Assembly (NCBI GenBank): GCA_002917075.1
Contig: NTMA01000114.1
Coordinates: 1-64,000, forward strand
Direction of reading: 5' to 3'
DNA length: 64,000 nucleotides
Source: Hawksworthiomyces lignivorus
Lineage: Eukaryota; Ascomycota; Sordariomycetes; Ophiostomatales; Ophiostomataceae
The notes beneath the pieces are model-generated. The model was not told where the DNA came from, ran no database searches, and saw nothing but the letters and a program-made list of their open reading frames with translations. Position numbers and translations under genes: made by a program. This document shows positions 23,158 to 35,900 of the stretch, piece by piece. The stretch's first letter is position 1. Each line of letters begins with the position of its first letter.

Positions 23158-26100
23158 GTCTTCGACTGAGCTTCCGAGGCCTGGCAGCAGATGCAAGAGA
23201 AACGGCGCCCCGAAGGGTAGGGTTCCAGCGGCGGAACAGCCAGACAAGGGCGATATGGAATGGGGACAGGCGCGCGATCAGATCTGGTTAAGAGTCCCTA
23301 TGCATCATGTAGTAGATATTGTCTAGAAGGATAGAGATGATGAGGCTCTGCTGCAGTCCGCAGTTGTAGGACAGAAAAGTCGACACGAACGGAGGCTCTT
23401 GGTTTGCTTCAAATTAGGCGATGATCGTCGTGCATTTCCAGTTTCGAGCAGTTTGGCAAGCGTCGATCGTCGGCAAAGAAAACGAAGAAACAAAAAGAGC
23501 TGCAGAGACCAACCCGAGAAAAGGATAGAATAAGAAGAAAATAAAATAACGAGTCTGGATGTGCTGTGAAAGTATTCAGACCAAACACAGTGGACTTGTA
23601 GGTTTGTAGCGAAGATTGCGGCTTCGAGCTGCATCCGAGATCAGAGGGCAGTGCCAAGGCAACACGGATCCTTCTTATCACTGTTTTACGTATTGTTTTG
23701 TATCTCTCCTTACCCGGGAATGGCTTTCTGCCTGGCAAGGTGTAAAAGATGAAGAGATGAATCACGGGCAACGAATGAGATTCGCAGGGCCAAGAAGATG
23801 AGGACGGAAAAACAAAAATTAAAAAATTAAAAAACAGCAGAGCTGGTATCCCTGTAGCCTCGAAAAAGAAAAGCGCAAAATTAGAGATCCAAAACGCTCA
23901 AGATGCGTCAGATTCGGATGTACTGAAATTACCGTTCGCCGGATATTGCGGGGGAATAGAACAGCGCCGAGAAGCCGTGTTTCGGGGGGAACATGTATGT
24001 AATCAGTGAGCTACGACGCGCGAAGCCAAGAGAGAGAGAGACAGCCTGGATTTCAGAGGTGACGAAACATGAAACGAGAGCACAGCAGGGAGCTGAGAAT
24101 CGCGCGAAAGAGGCGCGGGAGATCTCCGGGAATTTGTCTTGTGTAGAGAGAGGCATGCTAACACCACATTCACGTGAATTGAGAGAGCGCGGGCTGGCTC
24201 AGACCAGGGCCGCGCAACTTTTTCTCTATGTAATTGCCACCACCCAAAATCAAGATGCCAGTCCAATCCTAAAAGCTGCGTCTCTGGCACATATTCCCTC
24301 ACACCTTTCTGGGCGGAATCTAACTTCTTGCGGACGCCACGACAAAAAACAAATTCCACCTAGCTTTATAATGGGCCATCAAAAGCGGGGGGATAGAGAG
24401 GAGCCCAAGACAATGTGTGCGGGTGTGTGGTCTGCTCTGAGTATCGCATTGCTCGTACATAGTCGAAAAGGAGACCAGACGATGCTGTTTGTGTCGACCG
24501 CCGGCGCTGTTAGAGCAGCGCTAAACTTTCGGGAAGCCGTTGTGGGATAGCGCCAACATGTGGAGCATAACGCCTCGCGATGAAATATGCTTGATGTATT
24601 AGCAGAAGACCTAGCTTGCTTTAGTGCTAAGGGACAACCCAGCGCATCAAACGCGAGAGGCTACTCGGGCGGCGGGAAACGACTCTTTTGTCCCTGTTTT
24701 CTTACGACGGTGCAAAATGAATACACGTAATAATGAAACAAAAAGCACAGGTAGATGGCGTGTGAAATGAAGCAGGAATCAAAAATAATATGATCAGGGC
24801 GGGAAAGGTATGTTTTACGGTAGCAAATATCCCCGATATCTCGGGGACGGATTTCGGAGGCTGATGTGAGCCATTTCCCCGGGGCTTCCAATTACAACGG
24901 GGACGGATGCGGAGGTAAGGAGCCGGTCGCGAATTGGAATTGACAGTGGAGACTACTCCAGCATCCTCTTATTCTTCCACATTCGATGGCAAGAAGAAGA
25001 GTCAGGGGGGCCAAGACGAACCACGGCGGGAATGGCGCTCTGCCGAGTGGGCTTGTGGAGGTGACATGCTAGGACTGGCTGTATCTTACGGAGTACCCTT
25101 GCGCAGGCAGGTCTGAGAGTTCATCTGTGCTTCTGGTGGCTTGGGCGATCACGACGATCTGTGTTACTCTCAGCATTGGTGAAAAATCTCGCTGCTAGCG
25201 AAAAGGCCTTTCTCTTCCCTGGCGGGCTTAATTGTTCAAAAGAAATAAGAAGAAAAACTGCCAGGGTCACAACCTGTGGAATCTCTTGCCTTTCCTTCGG
25301 CACTGGGCAAAGAATGTAGGCTTCTGACCATCTTCACACCTCAAGTCTGTCGGCACCGCACAGAGCCCCTAGATTGCGCATTTGTCTTGCTGACTGCCAG
25401 GAGAGCTAAGCAAATGGTTGGATCGGAAGGACGCTTTTGTGTCCGAGTGTCACGATTTGGGTAGCAGGTGTTTTCAGAGGGCTTTTCGCAGAGTCCTAGG
25501 TTCGCGTGGAATATCTAACTGCCACGCACCCTTCGGAAGCTCATATCCTTTCTCACATCATTCTTGTTTATTCTAGTTCATTTTTTTGGGGAGTTTTTTT
25601 TTGTTTTGTTTTCGATTGAGTTTGGTCTCTTTTGGATTTTGAGAGAAATTGACCATGGCCCTTTCAATGAAGCCGTTCCTTTTCCAGTGCCTACTCTTGG
25701 AATGATTGTCTAATTCGGCCCAGCTTTTTGTGTTATCCAGAACCGAAGTATGGATCGACATCCACACGGCACAAATTAGATATTTCAGCGGAGCATAATC
25801 TTTTTGTCTACTTGAGATGTGCCTCCAAAAGACGAGCTACAAAGTATTTTACTCAGAACAGGTTGTATCTTGTAGAATTACACTTTGCTAACTATGGTAA
25901 GGCACACGGTTCACTGCAATTACATACATACAATTCGCGAGGCCCGTGTACAAACCCAGGGTTGGAGAACATGAGGTTCATGAGGGGAAGGCTCTTGCGC
26001 CCATCCATGCTGCAGCTGACAACCGGTGATCATCGCCGCGTCCAGGGGTAGTCGCTGCAATTGCTTCCGCAGGTGTGTGGTTGTGTGTGTCTACCAATAT

Positions 26101-27332
26101 TGGTAATTTACCTTTCAATTTCTCTATTTGGTATTCTCTTTTCCTTTTCGTAGTTGCCGCTTCTTTGGGAAATGATCCGTCTGCCAGCTAGACAATTTCT
26201 TCGTTTTCTCTTCATCCATCTGCCAATCCAACGGATTGTTGAGATGAACCATCCAATATCTGCGCACATCTACATAAGTTGTGTTTCCTCGTAATTCTGT
26301 CTATCAAATTTCCATTCCGCGTTCAATCTTACATACTAGTCTGACATATTTTCTGCATTGTGGTAAATTTGCACTTCCAGCAACCACCGGCTTCCTCTAC
26401 GGAGTAGCTGGTGACTCCCTTGCGAGGGAAGTTCCTGAGTTCTCACTGTTGGCATTGTTTGAACTATACTCGTTTTCCTGCAGAGATGCCCCAAGCGGCC
26501 ACTTCCCCGCGTCGCAGCCTTGCTGTAAGTAGGGGAACGTATCGTAGTTAGTGGCGCTACTGCCGCACGTAAGGTACACATTGACCTTCAAGACGGCGCT
26601 CGGATGCGTGGGGACCATGGCGAGCGGTTCATGCCCACAGTGAAAAGCAAAGAAAAACGAAGAGCATCTAGCTTGCGCTGATAAAAAAGAATAATGTTAG
26701 GCTGATTTCGCTCTAAACAAACGAAAGACAGGGGCTCGGATCCCCCGTATCTGCTCTGATATGCCATGCAGGTAAAAGCACAATGCCGCTTTCGTCTGAG
26801 AGCATCCTAGACAAGACGAAACAAATGCCTACGCATACACACATCATAGTCAGGCACAACTGTCAGCGGAAGCGCTGCAACCCTTTTGAGTGACCTCTCT
26901 TCGCAGAGACAAATCGAATGGCAGCGCTCTGAGCTACAGGAGACGGACCCTCCCACTGGAGACCGTCGTGACTGTCACCCTACTGTCGATGAGTATTGCT
27001 CGCTCGGGCTTCACAAAAAATCAGGAAATCCCAAGGCGTCCCTGTGATTCGTGGATGCAGTCCTCCACCTTGCTGCATGTCCTCGAGGAAACTAATGCTT
27101 TCGACGAGATCCATGCTCTCTTGTAAGTGTTCGCATCTTGACAAACTAGTAAAGAATTTGCGGAGGGTGGACGATGAACGACATGGCGTTCGAAGAGGGT
27201 GTGTGGAGATGGTGGTGAGGATGTGAGCCATGGACGGGAGGCCATTTTATATCTTTGACGAAAGAGGAAGTTTGCTGCTCGTCATTATATTCCTTTCTCT
27301 ATGCCGTCCTAGTCTAGCAGGCGTTCGTTGTG
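23158..27332. other. Intergenic region, no convincing gene
   Basis: About 4.2 kb upstream of the ABCA gene and ahead of the MWxR-protein gene. Frames are short and overlapping on both strands, and the longest (23993-24550) has no family resemblance. Two exact copies of the TACGGAGTA motif occur at 25087-25095 and 26398-26406. I see no tRNA-like box pair, transposon protein or long repeat. Confidence 0.55.
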
Positions 27333-27340
27333 TATATAAA
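27333..27340 (+). promoter_or_regulatory. TATA box of the MWxR-protein gene
   Basis: TATATAAA lies about 190 bp before the ATG at 27531. The intervening DNA is CT-rich, as in fungal leaders. Spacing fits a core promoter with a transcription start near 27365-27380. Confidence 0.6.
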
Positions 27341-27530
27341 GACGGCATCACTGCCAGCTTGCTGATCATTTTACCTTCACCTTTGCTTCTGCTTCATCAG
27401 ACACATCCTATATTACTATAACAAACGAAACAAACCACTCTTCATTATCTTAGCTTTCCCAGGAAGGTCATCTAAGACAGGCATCTACCTGTTTTATAAA
27501 ATCATCAAAAACACAATCACACCCGCAAAA

Positions 27531-28019
27531 ATGTGGTCCCGCGATCTCTTCTTCGCTGAGCAGTCTGCTGATACTGCTCCGCCTATGTGGAACCGCCCAT
27601 CCGCATCTGGCGGCAGACTCATCTCCCTTGAGCCGGTCCTGACGAACCGGCCTATGTGGCACCGGCCCCTGGCCAACGCCGCCGACGCCGTGCCCATCTT
27701 TGAAGAAGCCGTCGTCAGCCCCTCACATATGTGGCACCGCGCTCCCACAGGCATGCCAATGTGCCCCTGCTGCATGACACCGACGCAAACCGCCCTAGCC
27801 ATGGCCGGGGCGGCAGAGGCCCGGCTCCACACTCCTCCTCGGAGCCCTGTCTTCGCCCGCCCGTCCACACGGACGTCTACCCGCCGCAGCAGCGAGAGCG
27901 CCTTCAGTGTCAGCACCAACGGCAGCAGCCGGATACGCAGCCGCGCCTCATCTCTGAGCCTCCGCATCAAGCGCAGCTTTGCACGGTTGCGGGGCCGGTC
28001 GAGCGTCGAGAGCATGTAA
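27531..28019 (+). CDS. Orphan protein with four MWxR motifs and a basic Ser/Arg tail
   Basis: An intronless frame of 162 codons, with ATG in a good fungal context (GCAAAAATG) and a TATA box upstream. The protein has two parts. Residues 1-82 carry four copies of Met-Trp-x-Arg, at residues 1, 19, 42 and 67 (MWSR, MWNRP, MWHRP, MWHRAP); the last three each stand near Pro. A Cys-rich knot, MPMCPCCM, follows at 75-82. Residues 105-162 are Ser/Arg-rich, basic and probably disordered (RTSTRRSSES, RIKRSFARLRGRSS). No signal peptide or membrane helix is visible. I recognise no family and assign no function. The basic tail could bind nucleic acid or acidic membrane lipids, and its RxxS sites suggest phosphorylation, but these are guesses. 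Confidence 0.7.
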   Translation: MWSRDLFFAEQSADTAPPMWNRPSASGGRLISLEPVLTNRPMWHRPLANAADAVPIFEEAVVSPSHMWHRAPTGMPMCPCCMTPTQTALAMAGAAEARLHTPPRSPVFARPSTRTSTRRSSESAFSVSTNGSSRIRSRASSLSLRIKRSFARLRGRSSVESM

Positions 28020-29393
28020 AGCCCTTTGGCCGAGCATGCTTTGCAGTCTTGAACTCCTTCTATTCTTTCCATCTTTTTTTTCACCTCCTTACCTTTCGAC
28101 GCGTCTTTTCATGACGCCCTTTTCCAATATACCAACCTTCTATCGTCTCTCACTTAGCCCTTCTCTATTCTTCTGTTTCATTATTTTTTTCTTATTTTCT
28201 TTTCCTTCTTTTTTTTTAATCCAAAGATGTTATTCTCCACAACACTCACTCAAGATACCAACACGGGCGGAACAGGGAGCGCGGGTTTCTTTTTTTATAT
28301 GCATGGTTTTTGTATCCATAACATTCAAACAGCACAGCTGGCAGGCGGCTAGCACATACCAGTTATTTTTCCTTTGTCCGAATGAGAGAAGAAGCTATTA
28401 GCTACAGGCTTGTGATAAGCAGGAATAGCAATCAAAAATACATCTTCTTAAACCTAATCTGCGTTTTGCTTTACGCTATCTATAATACGGAACATATGAA
28501 ACAGGCAATCAGCAACGCGCTCTGCGCAATGCACACAGAAATCTATCGGCATTTTATAGGGATAAATTTAGTACCCGATGACCTGGACGCTGGTGCGTTT
28601 CGTCTCGTCTTATTCGCATGGTGCTGGACAAGAGAAATTTCTCACAGGTCAACTGAAAGGGACCCTCATTTTAAATTACATGGGGACGGAAAAGACGACT
28701 CTACTAGGTAGAAGTAAAAGAATAGGCTTAGGGGAAAAGCGGATTGGCCCGAACATAAGCATCCTCGTACGTTTACGAATAATACTGTTTCTATAGCTAC
28801 GTAGCTATCCTTAACGGGGGGTGAAAGCTTAGCTGACTGACAGGATGTTCCGTTTTATTTTCATGTACGAAGTACAAAATGCCTTTGTCATCGCCTTCTT
28901 TCTCGTCGCCTTTTATATAGCATTTAGAACTTGATTATGCACGAGATTTGTTGTGCCGTAAAGTTACATTACTAACCTTTTACTCAACCAAAGAAAATCG
29001 CCCCTAGCGCATGTGGAAGAGCTAGCTGTGATGTGCCGCTCCGGAATCTTCGGTCTCACTGTGATAGATCATGGGGTGCGCAAGCCTAGACCTACAATGC
29101 TACGGGACATCCAGTGCCCATGCTCACAAGCTAAAAAATAAAATCGACAGGCAAATTATTCAGCGCGCTCCATTATTTATGGATTCGAGCAGGACCCTAG
29201 TTTGTTTGTTTTCGTCACCCTTTTCTACTCTTGCATTTCCATATTAATCTCGAGCGGTTTCTTTTCTTTGTTCTTACGCAGCGGCATGACGTTGATATGA
29301 ACGAAGCGGAGGATCTACACCTCCAATAATTGAGCAGAAAAAAAAGAGAAAACTCCGGTGTACAGCTGCGAGACACGCCGCAGAACCGTCAAC
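28020..29393. other. Intergenic region
   Basis: About 1.4 kb between two plus-strand genes. A very T-rich stretch with many CTT units (28060-28220) directly follows the MWxR gene and probably holds its 3' UTR. The remainder is AT-leaning without a supported gene. The leader of the next gene lies just before 29394. Confidence 0.5.
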
Positions 29394-30632
29394 ATGAAGT
29401 GGCACAGAAACCCCTTCTTCCATACGGCTGTGCTTCCGCCATCCGTTGCCCCGTCCGCGGCGGCCTCGGCACGGCCATCTGCCGACCTCGAAACTGCCAC
29501 TGCTGCGGCGGCTGCGGCAGCTGCGGCCAATAGCGCCCGGCCCAGGCCGTCGACTGACAAGCTTGACCCGTCTGAAGTTCCGCGCCATATCCAGCTCCCG
29601 CACCAGCAGCACCACCACCTCACCCCGCAAGGCATTCTAGGCGAGGCGACGTCTCGTCTTTCTGGTACCTACGATCGGCTGCGCAGGCGCAAGCCCAAGC
29701 TTCCTCGTCTTACAATCGTCGAGCCTAGCGATCATTTGACGCCATACCAGTGCTTCTACATCTTCGGCCTCGACGGCGTGGGTGCGTTCGTCCTCTCGGG
29801 CGGCATCAACTTTGCCATTGGCTATGGTAAGTTGGCTTCTTTTTTTTTTGGTTGTTTTGTTTTGTTTTCCTTTTTTTGCTTTACCCCTGATTCTGCCCCG
29901 CCTGTCTGCTCCTGGCTTGCGCCATTGTGTATCGGACCTCTCAAACTAACAAAACCAGCCATGTACAAGACGATCAACGTCGAGCTGCACCCCATCCGCC
30001 TCTTCGAGTTCCCCAACACGCTGGCCGGCGACGCCACCGTCACCATCTTCATCCAGACCGTCATCACCTGGTTTATCGAGCTGATCCTCGTCAACCGCGA
30101 CTTGCGCTCGGGCCACATCCAGCCCATCGGCTTCATCAAGGAGCCGTCGCTGCCCCTGTTCCGCTGGTTTCTGCTGCTGGACCGGCAGCCCAAGGCGACG
30201 GACGCGGGCGACGGCGAGACGGGCGAGGCGGCCGCCGACAGCAGCGACAGCCAGCGCACGCAGCCGGCGGCCGCGCCGCACGACGAGAACTGCCGCTGCC
30301 ACGAGCACGCCGAGAGCTACGGGCCCGGCTCGTGGAAGCACTGGGCGGCGTTTTTGGTGTCGCAGCTGGTGCGCGCGCTCCTGATCGGTGTGCTCGCCTT
30401 CATCGTGCTCTGGCCGCCCAGCATCGGCATCCTGACGGCCGTCGGCGACCACCGTGGCGGCGACTGGTCTTTTGACGCGTCATCCTGGGCCCCGCCCATC
30501 TTCAAGCTCATCTTCGGCGGCGTGCTCGCCCTGCTGACCACGCCGCCCTTCGCCGCCTTCTGGCTGGTGCGCTGCGGCTGGGCCGTGCAGGCAAACGAGC
30601 GCCATCTGGCGGCCGACGCGGTGGCGTCGTGA
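29394..30632 (+). CDS. DUF2456-like fungal integral membrane protein
   Basis: Exons 29394-29826 and 29959-30632 encode 368 residues. The intron starts GTAAGT, has a CTAAC branch site and ends CCAG. The splice joins NFAIGY to AMYKTINVELHP. I start at MKWHRNPFF; an in-frame upstream ATG (29358) would add 12 residues. The N-terminal 100 residues are low-complexity, with an Ala run and His/Gln-rich QQHHHL. The core has about four hydrophobic segments: YIFGLDGVGAFVLSGGINFA, VTIFIQTVITWFIELILVN, the segment around LVRALLIGVLAFIVLWPP, and LIFGGVLALLTTPPFAAFWL. The loop between helices 2 and 3 holds a Cys/His cluster (NCRCHEH). I place it by memory in the DUF2456 family, which includes the yeast vacuolar-membrane protein YPL162C. 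Molecular function is unknown. It converges with GPI18. Confidence 0.75.
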   Translation: MKWHRNPFFHTAVLPPSVAPSAAASARPSADLETATAAAAAAAAANSARPRPSTDKLDPSEVPRHIQLPHQQHHHLTPQGILGEATSRLSGTYDRLRRRKPKLPRLTIVEPSDHLTPYQCFYIFGLDGVGAFVLSGGINFAIGYGKLASFFFGCFVLFSFFCFTPDSAPPVCSWLAPLCIGPLKLTKPAMYKTINVELHPIRLFEFPNTLAGDATVTIFIQTVITWFIELILVNRDLRSGHIQPIGFIKEPSLPLFRWFLLLDRQPKATDAGDGETGEAAADSSDSQRTQPAAAPHDENCRCHEHAESYGPGSWKHWAAFLVSQLVRALLIGVLAFIVLWPPSIGILTAVGDHRGGDWSFDASSWAPPIFKLIFGGVLALLTTPPFAAFWLVRCGWAVQANERHLAADAVAS

Positions 30633-31185
30633 TGATCAAGAGGGAAGAAGACAGAAAAGGGAGGAAAGCTGCAGTTCCGCAATCTTGTAGGAACTATTTT
30701 TTTTTGGTGTGTCCGGCTCAGGAGCCACACTGCCGTTTTCCGTGATGATACCCAGCAGCTTTCTTCGCTTCTTTATTTGCATCTTAGCCCACAAACCAAG
30801 GACAGCGTCGATATCAAATCGCCGTTTCCCTCCTAGTGGTGCTGCGAAACTATCGGCCGGGTCGTATAGACAAGCAGACCCCGGGGAAGTGCATTTTTTT
30901 TTCTTAATTACGTCGGACAATGTCACTTTGCTTTAGATTAGGTTCAAGAAACGACATAGGGATATAGACTATTCATTCGGCTAGACCAGACATCATTTGC
31001 AGTAGCGTATATGCACTGCACGATTAATTAATAGACCTTGCTTTGAGCGAATACAATTGGCTTCAAAAACCAAAGTATACAGCAGCCGTGGATGAAGTTG
31101 AAAACGCCGGGTATCATTTACTAGGCTCTAATTCTATTCTATTTTTCTACGTTCGATTCTCATTTCCTAGGCCTACTTTCCTCCT
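30633..31185. other. Convergent intergenic spacer
   Basis: About 550 bp between the stop codons of the plus-strand DUF2456-like gene and the minus-strand GPI18 gene. It should hold both 3' UTRs. I see T-rich runs (30697-30705, 30894-30902) but no further gene. Confidence 0.55.
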
Positions 31186-32761
31186 TCAAGCCGGCGGCAG
31201 AAACGAGGCGAAGAGAACGGTCTGAATGCATGCGTACATGACCATAAATACGACAATGATGCCAGCCAGTTTTTTGCGAGGCCCGCCAGAAAGGTTCTGA
31301 GCGAGCCAAAAGTACCAAAGCGGGTAGCCTGACGACAGCCGCGTGATGATCTGCACGTGGTAGGTGATGAAGGCCATGACGCTCAGGAGCAGCTGAGACG
31401 CGGCCATGCACAGGATCATGGGCGACAGCGCAGGGTTGGAGGCGATGGGCTGCGCGGGCGCGGCTGTGCCTTTCCTAGCACGTGACACAGCACTCGGCGG
31501 TCTCACATCTGCCCAGACGTCCAGGGCAGAGCGCGTTAGTATGAACAGCATGGGCGCCGCGAGAAAAAACATGGAGATGTTCGATGTCGTCCAGTACTGG
31601 AAAGGACCCACGTCCCTGCATTGCGCCCAGTGGCGTCAGTCGACTGTGTCTGCAGAGAGAAAGTTTGACAGGAGGCGAACGGAGGAGGGGGCTATCTTAC
31701 CAGTAGTGCTCCTGCACAAATGTGTATATGCTCGGGACAAGGTTCGTGCACCATGGCCGCCGGTCTTCGCCGTAAATACCAGAGGGCTCGAGGCAGAACC
31801 GCATGTAGGCCACGGTCTGGGGGACGATCGACCCTGCCGCCACAGACAGGCCGCCGAGTCCGAGGAAGACCAGCCGCCTGAACAGTGGCAGCGTAGGCTT
31901 CTGCACAAAGCAGAGCGCGCCATAGACCGCCTCGTAGGCAAACACGAGGCCGTTCAGCAGGCCGTTGCTGCGGAACAGGGTGGCGAAGCCGAAGAGCACG
32001 CCAGAGAACAGGCGCAGCACGTCGCCCGAAAAGGAGAGCCGCAGCGACGACGGAGCAGAGAGGTCTTGTCGGCAGGCGGAAACAAAGGCCACGTAGCCGG
32101 CGAAGGTAAAGAGAGCGCAGCAGCTCTCTGCGTAGGGCGCGGAAAGGAAGAAACCGGCGGGCGAGAAGATGTGCAAGAGGGCGGCTACGAACGCCATGCG
32201 CCGTCCGGCATCGCCGACCCAGAGCTGGCGCCCGAGCTTATAGAGGAGCAGCACGGCCAAAAAATGGGCAACATGGACAACACTGATTGCCAGGATAGGT
32301 CCCGAAACATCTATTCCGAAGGAGTTTATGGCTGCTGGATATCAGAGAAAAGAGGCCAGAAAAAGCTCAAGAGACTGCGAGCAGAAGGGGTGGAGCTTAC
32401 CGCCGCGAATCAATGTGACAGTGATGGGTAAACCTGTCCCGAATGCCCATTCCTGCTCATATAGATAACCTCGGCGAATGACCTGGGTGAAGTAGACGGC
32501 GTCCCAGCTCGTCAGTCGCGAGATGACGTCCCCGGTCGGGATGGCATGGCCAACGTCGGGTCCATTCGTTAGCGCCGGTTCGGCCTGCACCAGGCTCGCA
32601 GAAGTATCGTAGGCTGTGCCAATCTGGCTCGTGACAATAGCTATGGTCAGGAGGAAGGCCTTCCAAATGGCGAAAACAAAGAAGAGATAGCGGTACGGTT
32701 GTCGCCGGTGGTCGGGCAGAAAAGCGGCGGCTCGCAGCTTTCGCGCGGTGGCGTACGCCAT
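31186..32761 (-). CDS. GPI18: GPI mannosyltransferase 2 (PIG-V/Gpi18)
   Basis: Exons 32761-32401, 32331-31701 and 31615-31186 encode 473 residues. This is the ER multi-pass enzyme that adds the second mannose of the GPI anchor precursor. Family motifs are clear: RLTSWDAVYFTQVIRRGYLY followed by EQEWAFG after helix 1, then SPAGFFLSAPYAESCCALF, then ATLFRSNGLLNG, then the segment spliced as EHYWDVGPFQYWTTSNI. Around eight to nine hydrophobic helices are visible, and the C-terminus ends SFLPPA. The donors are GTAAGC and GTAAGA. The acceptor of intron 1 is a CAGCAG pair, so a second isoform with one extra Ala is possible. The final exon joins in phase across Trp. The start MAYATARK has no competing in-frame ATG nearby except one 66 codons upstream in repetitive leader sequence. 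Confidence 0.93.
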
Positions 32762-32867
32762 GTTTTCCTTTCCCCCGAGCAGCGGTTGTATCTCCCCTTT
32801 TTGCCTTCCTCGCACCTCTCTCCCTCTCCCGTAAAAGCAGACACCAGCTGACTGCGTCGGGGAAATG

Positions 32868-32931
32868 GTGTGTGGTGTGCAGCGTGCAGCGTGTTTTGTG
32901 CAGCGCGCTCGTGTGCAGCGTGCTGTGTGCA
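32868..32931 (-). repeat. GTGCAGCGTG repeats upstream of GPI18
   Basis: Four to five imperfect copies of GTGCAGCGTG (plus-strand sense), some overlapping, lie about 110-170 bp before the GPI18 start codon. They are probably in its leader or promoter. Function is unknown. Confidence 0.65.
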
Positions 32932-35900
32932 ATAAGCCGCTTTTGCTATGTGTGCTCAAGAAGGATACTGGCGTAGCTGTGGAGACTCGACGCGCCCCAG
33001 TTCCGTCTGACGCTGTGGCGCAAAAAGGAGACCAACCACGCGCGCTTCTTTCCTCTTTCTCTCAGTCGTCTGAAGTAAGCTCACACAACGCTTGACCTCG
33101 GGTCTTGCATCGCGGTCGTCTCCTGCTAGCGCGGTGGTTGTGTAAGAATCCGGACACATTACAAAACCAGCCAAAAGGACCGCCTCCATTCTGCAGCAAG
33201 TCAAGCGCTCGAAGGGACTGAGTAAAAAGCCCCCACGTGTGAAAAAGCTAGTTATAATGTGGAGACTACCGAGGCGCGATTGTCCTATAAGAGCCACCAG
33301 GTGGATCTGCTCGGGGAATGCTCCTCTGAAACAGGATTACAGTGCTAATACAGTATCTACACAGCTCTTTGTTCGCATTGTTGTGCCCGCCGAGGCGTCG
33401 GGCTTCGGTGGCAACGGGTCCCCGAGACTGCTCTAAAACCCGCTCGACTCGGTAGTTTGCGGGCATGCATCAAGCACACCGTGTGCAAATTTGCATTAGC
33501 ACAGGAGCGCGCCATGCGACGGATCATGTGTTCGGGCACTTCCCCGACCCTCTTTGCCTTGGTCTCTGCTTAGTCTCCCTCTTCGTCCGTTCTACGGTCG
33601 AAGGCGAAGCTATTTCGAGGTAATCGCTGCAGCCTCTGCTTTGTCATGACACCAACTATCTGGTCTTTATGCTTATGAGATCGATGCCAAGACCGGAGTC
33701 AAGAGGCGAAAACAAAAAGAGGCGACAAAAATAGGCGAAAAAAGGACGAAAAATAAAAGGCCAGGTGGTTGATGTCACAGAAAATGAGATGCAGATTCAA
33801 ATTCCCCATCTCAAAAGAGAACGTTATCTTCTTCTTCCGCGGGATCCGATGTGAAATGAGGCTAGACGCCAACACGGGGAAGTTTAGATTACGATTCTCA
33901 AGACTGCCTCCAACCGCAAAATACCGCGAAACATCATATAGTACAAAGCACCTCGTACCATGTACTTCGCCGAGTGCGAAGTATCTCTCATAACATTGGA
34001 GGGTCAGATGCGAATCTGAGTCGAGAATTAAAAGCTTACAGCTACTAACGTACAATGCTGAGTTGTCCAATGATCAGAGACATATCCAAGTCAGGTCATG
34101 GTATTGGGGTGGACATCTGACAAGAGGATTGCTCTAGCCTTTTTAGCATGCATCCCATATTACACGCAAATACCCGTAAGGAGGACCCTCAGGAATGCGA
34201 GAATGCGAGCGCGGATGCGAGGTTCGTATCTTATAATGCAATACAACGGAACGCAAGGGGTCCGAGGCCAGACACCGTTTCTCTCTGCCGCTGGCAAAAA
34301 GCGTTGAATCAATAGCAGCTGTACCTGTTCACGATATTTGTATGCGTCTTATTATACACGGCAACTTCCTAGTAGCGTACTATTGGCGCCCCAACAGCCT
34401 CAATTTCTGGCGGTGTCAGCTCGCTAGGACAATTCGTCCGTCTCCATTATCTAATGCAAGGCATGTACGGAGTACCTGTGGTCCGTAAGACTCTTGCATA
34501 CATTGCACCCCATAGTACCAACACCGCGGACATGCTTTATGTCCAGCGGAATAAGACCCTGTTTCCATCTCCGGCTCCGTCCCATAGACCCGCGGAACCT
34601 CTACGTACTATACATTGTCTCCGCACTCTAGGATTGGGTTTCTGGATAGCAGTGATTTTCTTGATTAGGTGAGATGCCTGTTCTTGTTTGAGACAACACA
34701 CACACATATATCGTGGCTAGCTCAGGGTCTTACGAGAGGTTCTGCGTAGTGTGCTCTTGGCAATCTTCTTTTCTCGTTCGACTTGCCCAAAAGCAACAAG
34801 AGATTACTTAATGGCCGCGCGCGAGAAACGGAGGAAGACGGCCATTTTCTTTGCTTCTTCGCGATAAAGACGTCACCCGTACGACGGACAGACGATCTGG
34901 TTTCTGTGGCTTTTCTCCTCCCGTTTCGCGCTCGCTCTCTATTTACTTCCGTAGCATCTTATCCCAAAAAGCTAGGACCAGCTATGATCACCGCCTACAT
35001 TTTTCGCTCACAAGACCACAATTTCAATAGGTGTACATGAGCTTTTCTCGTGCCACTATCGGTCAAACCCTTGTAATGTGCATAGTAAGAATTTCCAAGG
35101 CGAGCAGGGAGAGCTAGAACAAAAGGGAAATAAAGAAACGAATTTAAAATGGAACAAAAACAAATAGAAAATAGAAGATAATGGAAAACGAAGAAGAAGA
35201 AAAAAAAACCATTTTTTCTTAGGCGGGCAAATTAAGGTTAGAGTGGTAGCCGTAGCCACCAAAATGCAGAGTTCTACCCACTATACCCCGAGACCGAGTA
35301 CGAATGGTAAGTACTCTGTTCACCGTTTATTCCGTTCTGGATTTGGCTCTCATGCTGCCTCAGCCCACTTACTCAGTCTCTCGCTCCATCTCAATGCATC
35401 GTTCTTTCCCGCTACTTTGCCTGGCGCAACTTCCTTGGTCTTTATGAAAGTCAATTCCCTTTCAAGTATCACAAGGTTTCCGGTTTTCAGCTTCATTCTT
35501 TTTCTTCTTCTCATTTCATCTCTTTCGTCTCTTCTGTTTGGAACTCTGCATACGCAGGTTTACCCCCTTTTTCTTCTCTATAGGTACATACAATCCAACA
35601 AAAAGGCAGTCCTTTCTTAAGCCGCGCGACCCCTATTCCACCCCCTGTTCCGCCCAATTCGTGCGCCATTCCAGCAATCGCCGTCGTTCAGAATTCTCGG
35701 GAAATCCAATTTCTCTTTACGCGTCTCGTCTTTGATTATTACACGACAGCGAGTCCCGATATCTTCATCGCTTTGAAACTCTGTTTCTTTCCTGCCGATC
35801 TGGTGTGTGTCTCTTTCGCTCCGTCGCCTTCATTTTGTACCGACATTCGCGGAACTCTCTACTTCTGGAAAGTCGGCGCCGAGTAGAGGCTACCTGATTT

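Noticed and set aside
23993..24550. 185-codon plus-strand ORF
   Set aside because: No recognisable family, no promoter or intron pattern, and an overlapping minus-strand frame of similar quality. It is probably chance.
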